Origin: Gymnothorax reevesii | Taxonomy: Eukaryota; Chordata; Actinopteri; Anguilliformes; Muraenidae | NCBI GenBank assembly: GCA_029721435.1 | Contig: CM056583.1 | Location: forward strand, 49,268,620 to 49,332,619 | Length of the DNA: 64,000 bases | Reading direction: 5' to 3' | In this document: positions 1 to 9,845 of the stretch, piece by piece | How positions within the stretch are numbered: position 1 is the stretch's first letter | Layout of the letters: each line of letters opens with the position of its first letter | Position numbers and translations under genes: made by a program | The notes under the pieces: generated by a model | Seen by the model: the letters and a program-made list of their open reading frames with translations, nothing else | Told to the model about the DNA's origin: nothing | Databases searched by the model: none

Positions 1-92
1 GTTCTGCTCCAGAAAGAAAATGATTACAGATGGACGGACGTACAGACAGACAGACGGGGCATTTTTATGCAGAGGGATAATAATAATAATAA
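1..92. repeat. Right end of a hairpin/tetranucleotide miniature element (cut by window start)
   Basis: A GACG/GACA-type tract (about 31-56) is followed by a short GC-rich segment and a (TAA)n tail at about 79-92. The same three-part plan (GACA-rich tract, GC-rich hairpin, TA-rich tail) recurs at 23.3, 26.6 and 27.4 kb. The left part is outside the window, so the element cannot be delimited, and the hairpin here is weak. Confidence 0.3.
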
Positions 93-1029
93 GAGAATGA
101 CACACATTAAATCCAGATTTTGCCTTGGATTTTTTTTTTTTTGTGATTTTTCTTCTTCAAATGACGACCAAATTGTAAAAAGACCAAAAGTCGTCACATT
201 TACATCCCTCTAAAAGGTTTAGCCAATGAGAGGCTGAGGACCGCTTCAGTAGTCACAGGACAGTGATGTGGGGGTTTTGGCTTAAAAATGTCTGTAAGGT
301 CTTGTCAGCTTAGAGCATGGAGCTTACATGGTAGCTTTTGCCAAATAAACAAATGTAGATATCAACAATAGCCTTTTACTTCAGTTGCGCACACATACCT
401 TACTCTCATTTATATAAATCAATACATTTTTAAAATGAAACTGAATATTATAGCCCCCCAGTTACACGCATGATCACCGTGACTCTCTAGCAGACATAAT
501 TTTATCATGTCCCGGAGTTATACAAGGAACTGCAATCAAAAAATAGCAGGGCAGGTCAGGTGAACTGGAAGCCAGAAGTGGCGATTTGGGCACAAATACC
601 AAATATTTGCGGAGTTAAAGTAGCAGACAAAGATAGATATCCAGATAACCTTTCATTCCATATCCAAACTGTATCGGCTGAACATGTAGTATTTTTTTTT
701 TACTTCATTTAAAAGACGTAATGAAACAACTGGCCACATAGCCAGCAACGTAGCTAGTTATGGTATAATGTCCCCTACATGTATGGCTTAAACTGACAGA
801 CTTAAGACATTACATTTCCATTGTTGCATTAGATCGCAGGCTGAGTGTGGCTAGCTTAAGTTTTATGAATATTTACACAAAGAATCACTGATTTAAAAAA
901 AAAAAAAGCAATAATCTTTCTCACTGCATGATCATTTCATGTAGCAATGTACATGGATGAATATACAGAAACAATAACCTGTTACGTATATTGCAAATCA
1001 TGTCACCATCTCATCCTTCCTTCATGAAC
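93..1029. other. Unassigned AT-rich non-coding sequence
   Basis: I see no gene, transposon end or RNA gene here. There are short A/T homopolymer runs (for example about 130-142 and 897-907) and no frame with recognisable coding similarity. Confidence 0.5.
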
Positions 1030-1037
1030 CCGCGGAC

Positions 1038-1212
1038 CAGAGGTGTAAAATTCAGGGGTCAGAAAGTAAAAGTCCTGCCAAGTTTTTCTCCCGCCCACAG
1101 AATGAGCTGATTACTCATATTGGCTCCATCTCCTGTCCGAAGTAAATCCAGGAGGTTGGAATAAAGTTCTGGGGAGGATTTTTACTTTCTGATCCCAGAC
1201 TTTACACCCCTG
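1038..1212. mobile_element. hAT-like miniature element (MITE), 175 bp
   Basis: Terminal inverted repeats are visible. The left end starts CAGAGGTGTAAAATTCAGG and the reverse complement of the right end starts CAGGGGTGTAAAGTCTGGG. Both then continue with a shared GATCAGAAAGTAAAA-like core. The flanks are 8-bp direct repeats, CCGCGGAC (1030-1037) and CCGTGGAC (1213-1220), differing by one CpG-to-TpG change. An 8-bp duplication and CAG...CTG ends are typical of the hAT superfamily. There is no coding capacity, so it would have moved only with a transposase supplied from elsewhere. A related right end is seen near 53.18 kb. Confidence 0.72.
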
Positions 1213-1220
1213 CCGTGGAC

Positions 1221-2446
1221 ACATGGGGCTCTAATTTCTTGGCGCAGCACTGGGTGTTGCAGCGCGACAAAGCTTGACTCAGTCCGCTCAGTGGTAATTT
1301 CGTGAGGTGCAACACCGTGTGCAGCCTTTGGTAGACAAACGTGCACCCAGATGGGTGTGGCGGTGTAGGAGGGGGAGGTTTCACTTATTCATCAAGACGC
1401 AGTGACAATTTCGTAGAAAAAGTCTTTGCTGCAGTTGTGCAGAAAGCTCGCCAGCTCCAACCTGGTTTACTTTCTGTGCAGTGGTAATTTGGCTGACCAG
1501 CGCACAGTGCCCACACGTCACCGAAACCTCACAGGCAGGTTTCCAGAATGTCAGGCACATTTCAATACAGTAAAAAATTAAAGCAACCACTGTTTAATGT
1601 AACAATCTGAATCAGCTCATAAATTGTAGTATCTACATCGATTGTCCTGATGTCATATCAAAGGCGGTTGGCACGCGTGATGGAAACTCGACCTGGCTTA
1701 ATCAACGCAACTGAATCAATGATGCAAATTAACGACTAAAAAATAGTGCTTGCAATCAGAGAGCAAATCAATTCCATGACCATTGACAGTGTGAATAAAT
1801 TATCGCATGCACGATCAAGACTGTCCGACTGTCAGACTTTCGGACACAAGACACTGCTTTCAATGCAATCTGTCGAGCGAAAAATTAGTTTAGCGTCCAG
1901 TGTGCAAGTGGCTTAATACTAGGCAACTATTATTGTCACTTAGGTTTTATCGTTTTTAGTGGGGGAAAGGAATAGGCCTACAGCCTGATTGCTATGATCT
2001 CGTACTGAGTTAAGATCACATATTGAAAATAAATGTGCAATGCATCTTGCATTGTCCATGCATGATAATCCCAAAATTTTAAGCGGCAACAGGCTGTAAT
2101 AAAAGGAACACGCTTTCCATCGTTTCTCTTGCCAAAGAGCAACATTTGACTCGGCTGTGTTATCCCCAAACACGCCTTCTTTGCCAACTTGCGCTGGAAA
2201 GAGGGACAGAGGCGGGACAGAGGAGTTCTTGCGCCAGGCTACGCCGGGCACGAAATACGCAACATACGCCCGGACACACCCCGTTGGCGCGGCGCACCCC
2301 CCATTCGCCGCGCTTGCGCTTAGTCTACGAAATTACAGCCCATGATGTCAAACCTTAAAAATATAAGATTGCATTTTTCAAAAAGAAAATGTTCACTGTA
2401 CGACCATTCCAGTCGCCATCTTTTCAGTTTGTCTTTGGTAATTGTC
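1221..2446. other. Unassigned; includes a GC/CpG-rich patch at about 2205-2330
   Basis: No gene is recognised. The patch near 2205-2330 is much richer in G+C and CpG than its surroundings and contains several GCGC/GCCGGGC blocks. It could be a miniature-element remnant or a small CpG-rich patch, but no paired termini or transcript signals were found. The overlapping open frames there are short and mutually exclusive. Confidence 0.35.
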
Positions 2447-2925
2447 ATGGTTTTGGAGGCTGGCGGTGGCTTTGGGAGCTTTCTTTGTTGCTCTCGTCCG
2501 GGACGATATCGTTTTGCCCACAATCGGATTCTTGGGCCAGCTGGCATTAATTGGGAGCGTCGCCCGGACTCTATTTAAGCTCAAGTTCCGCCTCGCTGCC
2601 CTTGCAAGAGTGTTAGTGTTTTATTTGCACTATTGCCGGTGAGGTCTCTAGTGAGAGAGTTGTTGAGGTATTAGCTGCAAAGAGGAAAGCGCTAGTTAGC
2701 AAGGGAATCTTTCTCTCTTTTTTTCTCTTTCTGGGCACCGTCTGGCGCTAATTCTTTTTATCTTGGTTTCCGAGATTTTTCGCATTCTTTTTTTTTCTGT
2801 CGAGCTCACGTTATTTATTATTATTGTAATTTATTTTTACTCGGACTGGATCTAGGTCCTATGGACGCGCAAGTCGTGTTTGTCTCTTATTTTGCTATAC
2901 TTCCTTTTATTCAGGCCACACCATT
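2447..2925 (+). mobile_element. Probable solo LTR of a sushi-like chromovirus
   Basis: This segment resembles the LTR following the chromodomain element at about 46.2-46.7 kb. Shared blocks in the same order include GATTCTT..CCAGCTGGC, GGACTCTAT(T/A)TAAGC, a CCGCCTTCGCT/CCGCCTCGCT block, and TTTGCACTAT(T/A)GCCG. The TATTTAAG motif at 2572-2579 sits where TATATAAG sits in the other copy (46333-46340) and would be the TATA box. No gag or pol sequence flanks it, which suggests a solo LTR left by recombination. The ends are uncertain: TGTCATGG at 2447 is a plausible start, but the 3' end and target duplication were not found. Confidence 0.45.
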
Positions 2926-3329
2926 TACATCTCGAAAAACCAACCATCACAGTAAAGTTCCAAAATACACTTTGATGGACTTGTATTGAATTTTTGTCGA
3001 GAAGGGTGTTGTCAGTGATATCCTCAAGTTAGCTGACTCAATATGCAAGCAAAAGCTGGAAAAATGAGAGGAGTCCCTATTTTTGTAGCTGTTCAGGAGA
3101 GAGGCAATGCACTCAATCGCACATAACATCATTTCCTAAAATATCAGTCTACAGGCTGTTGTAGGCAACCTAAAAAGTTGAGACAGGTCTCATTTTTTAA
3201 GTTACTGTCTGTTCACATTTCAATAAAAGACATAAATTAATCCAGCTAAAATAGTTGCTCATGCCACCTATAAATAGAGAAGTTAAGTCACTTAAATTTC
3301 ACCAAAATGGAGTACTACCACGTTAGCGC
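2926..3329. other. Unassigned sequence
   Basis: No recognisable feature; ordinary AT-rich sequence between the LTR-like segment and a DNA-transposon fossil. Confidence 0.4.
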
Positions 3330-3775
3330 CTCTGAATGTCCGGACTGTTGAGCAACTGAAGTCATACATCAAACAAGTATGGGAAAGAATTCTACCTACA
3401 AAGCTTCTACAATTAGTGTCCTCATTTCCCAAACACTTATTAAGTGTTGTTAAAAGGAAAGGTGATGTAACACAGTGGTAAACACGCCCCTGTCCCAGCT
3501 TTTTTGAAATGTGTTGCAGGCATCAAATTCAAAATGAGTGAATATTTCCAAACAAAAACAATAAAGTATATCAGTTTGAATATTAACTCCTAACCACTCC
3601 GGTAACATTTTCTTAAAATGCCTATAAAAGACGTACTCAAGTAAAATGAAATCTTTTCTTGTTTTTAACTTCCCTGATGGGCCCGTATACTGGCTGTAGG
3701 AGTGGTAAGGGGTTAAATATCTTGTCCTTGCAGTGTACTCAATTGAATATAAAGGAAGGCAGGAAGTTCTAGAGC
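3330..3775 (+). pseudogene. Fossil 3' end of a Tc1/mariner-superfamily transposase, split by a nested element
   Basis: The plus-strand frame from about 3332 reads a transposase-like C-terminus (VRTVEQLKSYIKQVWE, then LLQLVSSFPKHLLSVVKRKG, ending DVTQW before a stop). It is followed by a characteristic tail with CCCTGTCCCAGC and ATCAAATTCAAAATGAGTGAATA. This matches my memory of a widespread fish mariner-like repeat. No N-terminal part, catalytic residues or inverted repeats are visible upstream. The tail is interrupted by the TTAA-flanked insertion at 3587-3712 and resumes afterwards (TTAAATATCTTGTC... to CTCAATTGAATATA). The subfamily assignment rests on memory of the repeat and is tentative. 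Confidence 0.5.
3587..3712. mobile_element. 126-bp TTAA-flanked miniature (piggyBac- or Kolobok-type) nested in the fossil
   Basis: Flanked on both sides by TTAA (3583-3586 and 3713-3716). Termini are inverted: left CTCCTAACCACTCC, right read outward CCCCTTACCACTCC. Removing the element and one TTAA restores continuity of the surrounding mariner-like tail. TTAA duplication with short C-rich ends fits piggyBac; Kolobok also uses TTAA, so the superfamily is not certain. Confidence 0.65.
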
Positions 3776-5629
3776 CGCAATGCCAGAAGAGCAACAAAAT
3801 CTTTTCAATACTAGCCCACATGCATAGATTTCCTACAGAACTCCAAATGTATGAAAAATTAGAAATGAAACAGTAGCCCTTTTCAGAAATGTTTAAGTTT
3901 GCCAGTGACCATTTCCCTCTTTAAGAAGACTATGAGGAGGACATAAAGTGGTCCTATATGTGTACTGAATGTGCGAACACTGTGCAATCAATATACTCCT
4001 GCTCCATTTTACCTGCAGACTTGATGCAAACAATATAATGTCTTTATATTCAGTATGAAATCATTTTAAGACATATGAAACATGTACAGACCATAATTTC
4101 AAATTTGTTTTCAGTTAAGAAAATATCATTGCTTAAAACCCAGCTTATTCTTCCAATATCATAGGATAACGGTTTTAGGATGGATTCTCCTCGTCAGCCA
4201 CTGTAGTTTTGACTAAATTGGCCACTTTGCCTCTTTTCAGAGGAGTGCGTTTGGTAATCATATCACATCAACATTGTGGTGTTCCTCATCTTGTCAATAA
4301 TATGATTCAACAGGTATGTAATGGACACAATATGAGCCAATTGAGCCAGACATTTAAAGAAAGACTTACAAATGTGATTCAAAAGTTGTGGACCCCGAAA
4401 TTTTATGAGCCTTCAACAGCAAAACACTCAAAAAGCATGCTGCTTTCTGTACTGTATGCTGAGGTGTGGAAGAATAGGAGGTCTGCAGTGTGAATGCAGT
4501 CCTTATTCTAATTACGGGGCAATTTTTGTGTAATTAAAGGGTTTTTTCAGACTGAAATGTTCCTGAATAGCATGAATGAACAAAGATAAATGGTTCAGCT
4601 GAAATGATCCCGTTTCTTGAACTAAATCTAATGCATTCTCTGAAATAAAACTCAGACGATGAATGAGTGAAGTTGTATTAATCAAACATGATTCTGCCAA
4701 GCTCATTTGACCAAACAAACCCACGATTCACCATAAATAGGCTGAATGAAGGTGAAGAGGCCAAGATGTGTGAATGAAAGTAAGTAGTAGTTTTGCCTTC
4801 CTTACTGTCATTCAGATGCCAAAAGAGCATACCACAATGACTCTGAATGAGAATTGATTGAGAGGGAGACATTAATTCAAAATTACGGCCTGTCAGCATC
4901 ATCTCTCATTGCAACACCTATCTGCATCCAATTCAGGTGGAATCAACTGAAATAACAGTTCAGTGAAACTTTCATCAGAGACAATACAAGTAACCACCGT
5001 AACCTGACGACGATAAGACCATTTTGTTGCCCCCATTTGCTCAAGAATCTTTTATAACATAAACGCTGTACATTGCGCACAATAAAAAGCAAGATATTCC
5101 CATGAACTATATACCCATCTGTCATGGTTCCACCTTCAGAAAAGAAGGCTATCAAAGCTGTTCCCCTGATCTGCCTTTGCTGCATGAAAAATTGCCTTTG
5201 CCTGCCGCTGCGTCACTCGTGCCTGCTTCAAGTGAACATCTCCCATCTCCACCCCACTATCTGCTCAGGAGAGGATGAAGACAATTTCACTTATCATTCC
5301 TAGAGCTCGCCCTAATATCAGTCAGCTCTCCATCAACATGTATAGCGTGATGATTAAGCAACAACAAATATTTGAACATTTCAAAATATGATCAAATCAT
5401 GTTTTTGGAAATCATTGCAATACAAACTGCTTTCTGTAAGCCACTCCAATGAATGATCTAGTCTCACTGTTCTTTTGTTTTTTTTTTAATCAAATATTGC
5501 TGATGTACTGTATAGAGCACTACCCCCGAAGTATGAATTAGGCTCTTGGAGAGATGGCTTGAATCTAAAGCAATGTTTAATTGAATAATGTGTAGTACAG
5601 CTGTAAAAATGCAACCTTAACTTGGATAA
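3776..5629. other. Unassigned non-coding sequence
   Basis: No feature recognised. A 94-codon plus-strand frame at 4209-4493 begins at a TTG, shows no domain and is not supported as a gene. T-rich run near 5476-5488. Confidence 0.4.
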
Positions 5630-5940
5630 AAAGTCAAGACCATGTGGACAGTGCACACAAAAATAGTGGCAAAGCTACTGCGCCCGCTTGGCCAAACATG
5701 GCCAAAATGGAACGCCCCCCTATTGGCCGAAGTATTGGTCCGATTCGGCTCAAAATCGAATTTCGTCTAGACCTTATGACCGTATACACACGTGTGAAAT
5801 ATGAAAAGGATTGGTGAAAAACAGAGGACGCTAAAGTGCAGAGAAGCCAAAAGTTTATGCACACCACGGACGACAGACCACCACTAAAGACCATGAGCAT
5901 AGCATAAACCCCTTCAGGCCTTTTGGCCAAGCAGGCAAAA
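5630..5940. repeat. Copy A of a dispersed module shared with the 6.1-7.3 kb element
   Basis: This copy shares with 6785-6890 and 7065-7270 the ordered blocks GGCCAAAATCGAA-like, a CTAGA(C/T)CTT block, and (T)GTGAAATATGAAAAGGAT(C)CG. A GACAGACCACCACTAAAGACC block is shared with 7065-7270 only. It also shares the closing GGCCAAGCAGGCAAAAA-like end with the 7.26 kb terminus. It appears to be another, truncated copy of the same non-autonomous element. Confidence 0.5.
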
Positions 5941-6110
5941 AATCATGCAATCACCAGGATGTTTATGCAGCTTTTTACTTCATAGATACAAAACAATTGT
6001 TGTTGATTTGCCCAACATTCAGGCTCCATGATGCACTACCCAAACAAATTACAATTATTTTAATTTACGGCATATTCATAGAGATAACTCCTACTCTCAT
6101 AATTTCTTGT

Positions 6111-7270
6111 TTAACCCTCTTAGGCCCCATGTCACGCAAATTTTTGGCGGGTAGGGGATAGGGTCAAAAACATTTTACCATTTAAGCCCAAAGTGACACT
6201 GGCGTCACAGTGGTAGGACCAGCTGAAGTCAGTTTCATTCACTAACGAGACCAGGCGAGCCTTATGGCAGCCCGAGGCAGGAAGTTAGTCAACAAAAGCG
6301 GTCCCTGCCACAGCCTTCAGGGAAGCATTCGCAAAATGTACTTGATATTTTAGATTGATGTAGTCAGCAGAACACGCAGAAGTGGTTGACAATGATGAAG
6401 TTCCCTTGAAAACTGTGGTTCACTTTTGGTTCGTGTGACGCGGGTGTAACATCAAGCCTTGGTCGTCCCCAGTAGTGCTCATACAAAACATGTAGTACAG
6501 TAATACTTGCAGATGATGGTTGCTGCATTAGTCAAAGCATCATGGCAAAGCAAAGCCTCAAAGCATCATGGACCTTGGAGGAATCCACCATGACCTATCC
6601 TACGGACACTGCCGCCTGGAGGGTAGAGAGGTCTACAGCTTGATAAGAACACTCTTTGCACATCAAGAGCTAACAGAGGGAGGAGTTTCACAAAATTCTG
6701 GTAAACCTGAGCTCTGATCAATGTTTTTCCTGAGTTGTTTCCATGGACGATTATGTCCATTAAAGCCCAATGTTTCATACATGTAACGGTGTAGAAACGG
6801 CCAAAATCGAACTCGGGCTAAATCTTGGTCCACATACATGCATATAAAATATGAAAAGGATCCGTTGAAAACTGAAGGCACTATGGCACTGAAACAAAAT
6901 CTGTATGACCTTTGACCTACATAACCTTAAAATTTAGGTCAAATCCAAAACCCCTTATCCTTGGCAGAAGAACCTACAGTTCACATTTGAGCATCTTAGC
7001 TCATAGAATAAGGGAGCTAGAGCCGTTTTCCAGAAAAAGCTCCCTGGTTGCCAAACCGAGAATCGCAGCACGCCCAAAATCAAACTTGTGCTAGATCTTG
7101 GGCCCATATAAATGCATATAAAATATGAAAAGGATCCGTGGAAAACTGAAAGTTGTATCCCGCTGAAACGACAATTGTGGACGTACGCATGCATGGAGGC
7201 ATGACAAACCACCACTAATGACCCTAAGCACAGTATAAGCCCAATTGGGCCTGTCAGCCTAGCAGGTTAA
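6111..7270. mobile_element. Possible TTAA-flanked non-autonomous element, about 1.16 kb, with internal duplication
   Basis: The left end reads TTAACCCTCTTAGGCCCC. The right end, read on the other strand, begins TTAACCTGCTAGGC, giving imperfect inverted ends that include TTAA on both sides. Inside, a module containing ATGCATATAAAATATGAAAA (6839-6858 and 7113-7132) occurs twice. No transposase frame survives. piggyBac-type ancestry is an inference from TTAA and the CCC-start; the inverted repeat is short and imperfect. Confidence 0.38.
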
Positions 7271-8236
7271 AAACAAAAAAACAGATTTCAAAATTTACTT
7301 TGATCCGTATTTCGTAGTTGATAGCATGAAGACAAGATATTTATTGTTTTGTCTAGTCAACTTCATTTTATTTTAAATATACATCCATTCCTGCCATGCA
7401 GGCCTGCAATACATTACACAAAACAGTTGGGAAAGTTTAGGACTCATGAGGTGAAAAGCTTGAGAGTGATTTGAAACAGCTGATGTCAGTAGCTGATTGT
7501 AATCATGAATTGGTACAAAAAAGGCATCAGGGAATGACGTACCCCTTCAGGATTAAAGGACTGCCAACTGGCTTATAAATGTAAGAAAATCATTGAAAGG
7601 TTTAAACACAATGTTCCTCCAAGAAAGATAGGAAGGACTTTACAGATTTTACCCTTTACATTGCATAAAATAATTTAAGATTCACAGAATCTGGAGGAAT
7701 TGTTTTGTATTAAAGGAAACATATCATAAAAGACCCACCTTTTCAGCTTTTCTGCTCACAGAAGTATCTGGAGCTCTTACTAACCCACTAACTGTGAAGT
7801 AATATAACCTTGTCATTATTTGTGCACTGCCTTTTTCTTAAGACATAACATTCAACATGGCATTCAGATTTGGCTCCCCTTCCTGTCACATGCAGGCTGA
7901 TGAGACTTGTTCCACCCCTCACCTGAATCTCCACCCAAGGCCTATTTTTTTTATGTCAGCATCCTAGCTTTGATTGGCAAAATCCCATAATTAGCTATAT
8001 GTGTGTTATCTAATTTTTGTCTGACTGCTTTGCACTAGTTACCTGGATCTGTAGAACACAGGACTAGCAACAAAATCTAAAAGGAGACCTGTTATGCCTT
8101 TCAGAAGCTACAAAAAACGAGTTGTTTCGATTTTTTTTTTCCAAGGAGACTCTCTAGCTAGCAAAGTAAGCTTTCTTACTTTGGATCAACTTTCTGTTAA
8201 TATTCGAATGAGTTCAAAGTGTAACTTAAAAAGTTA
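7271..8236. other. Unassigned sequence
   Basis: No gene or element recognised. A short block ACATTCAACATGGCATTCAG near 7850 recurs with small changes near 15340 and may be a trace of an older repeat. Confidence 0.35.
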
Positions 8237-9843
8237 CAGCACCTTCCATAATTATTGGCACCCATGGTTAAGATGTGTTAACAGCCTTAAAATAAATTCA
8301 ATTTTTATTGCGGAAGCATACTCTCACACTGAAAATTGTAGAAAAATGTAACCTTCAACTCAAGCGAATTTTAAAGGAAAAAAATATCCCTGACTGAGAT
8401 ATATTTATTTTTCATAAAATCACCTGTTCCACAATTATTGGCACCCCTGGCAATTCCTAAGAAATAAATGTAATTGAAGTAATTCTGTCATTTCTACAGT
8501 AGTTTACAAAGTTGATCAGAGTATCTAGGAACATTTAATTAGTAATTCATCGCTTCCTGTTTCCCTGGGGTATAAATATGACGTGACACAGAGGCCATTT
8601 CTCTTATCCACTCTTCAACATGGGAAAGACAAAGGAACGCACCATTCAAATAAGGCAGTTGTGTGTCGACCTTCACAAATCAGGCAATGGCTACAAGAAA
8701 ATAGCCACTGGCCTGCACCTGCCCATATCTACTGTCAGGGGAATCATTAAGAAGTTTAAAACAACTGGAACAATGGTGAACAAGCCTGGACGAGGATGCA
8801 AGGTTATTTTGCCACCACGCACAGTGAGGAGGATTGTAAGAGAAATAAAAAGTCCTCGAAAGCTCACTGTTAAAGAACTGCAACAAATGGTAGCATCCTG
8901 TGGTCACAAAGTCTCCAAAACAACCATCAGGCGCGATCTACAAGCCAACAAGCTGTTTGGGAGGCATGGACGGAAAAAAGCTTTATTCACTCACAATCAT
9001 AAATGCAAATGTCTGGAGTTCACTAAGTGGTACTGGGACTTCAACTGGGACCGTGTGCTTTGGTCAGATGAGACCAAGATAGAGCTTTTTGGCAACAAAC
9101 ACTCTAAGTGGGTCTGGCGGAACACAAAAGATGAGTATGCAGAAAAGCACCTCATACCCACTGTGAAGTATTGGGGAGGATCGGTGATGCCGTGGGCCTG
9201 TTTCTCCTCCAGAGGCCCTGGGAACCTTGTTAGGGTGCATGGTATCATGAACGCTTTGAAATACCAGGACATTTTAAATCAAAATCTGGTGGCCTCTGCC
9301 CGAAAGCTGAAGATGGGTCATCACTGGGTCAGCAAGATAATGACCCTAAACATGTGGCCAAATCTACACAGAATTGGTTCACCAAACACAGAATCAAGCT
9401 CTCTCCATGGCCATCTCAGTCCCCAGACCTCAACCCCATTGAAAACCTGTGGAGTGAACTGAAGAGGAGAGTGCAGAGGAGAGGACCCAGGTCGCTGGAT
9501 AATTTAGAGAGATTGTGCAAATAGGAATGGTCGAAGATCCCTATTTCTGTATTCTCCCATCTTGTGAAACATTATAGGAGAAGATTAGGTGCTGTTTTGT
9601 TGGCAAAAGGGGGTTGTACAAAGTCTTAACATCAGGAGTGCTAATAATTGTGGCACACATATATTGATGTAAAATAATTATTTCTTAATGTGGGATTTTT
9701 TTCCCATTGAATAAATGCACTTGAATTAAAAGTTGGATTTTCCTCTTTTTTTCATTCTGGTCCTATATTATTTAGAAAAAAACCGAATTTGTTAGAAGCT
9801 GAAGAACACATCTTAACCGAGCCAATAATTATGGAGGGCGATG
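8237..9843 (+). mobile_element. Tc1-like transposon, 1,607 bp, complete ends, defective
   Basis: Bounded by TA at 8235-8236 and 9844-9845. The left end starts CAGCACCTTCCATAATTATTGG; the reverse complement of the right end starts CATCGCCCTCCATAATTATTGG. Each end has a second, inner copy of the motif (about 8431-8450, ACAATTATTGGCACCCC; about 9636-9660 on the other strand). This is the IR/DR arrangement known from Sleeping Beauty-type fish elements. It carries one transposase gene, now disrupted. The same family is present at 37727-39333 in the other orientation with exactly the same overall length. Confidence 0.93.
8620..9629 (+). pseudogene. Tc1-like transposase pseudogene (frameshift plus premature stop)
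   Basis: The enzyme would cut and paste the element at TA sites, using an N-terminal paired-type double helix-turn-helix to bind the ends and a DD34E catalytic core. The ATG at 8620 opens a frame with the DNA-binding region (about residues 1-110, including NKPGRG) and the first catalytic Asp in LWSDETK (about residue 150). The frame breaks at about 9330, where copy 2 at 38.26 kb has four extra bases. Downstream, in the shifted frame, the second Asp (QQDNDPKH) and the [18 protein letters not shown] motif with the catalytic Glu are still readable. TAG at 9522-9524 then interrupts the C-terminus. The ancestral stop would be TAA at 9627-9629. Length without lesions would be about 337 residues, normal for the family. 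Confidence 0.93.
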
Positions 9844-9845
9844 TA

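Noticed and set aside
4209..4493. 94-codon plus-strand open frame
   Set aside because: Begins at TTG, has no domain or signal, and lies in AT-rich sequence without splice or promoter context.
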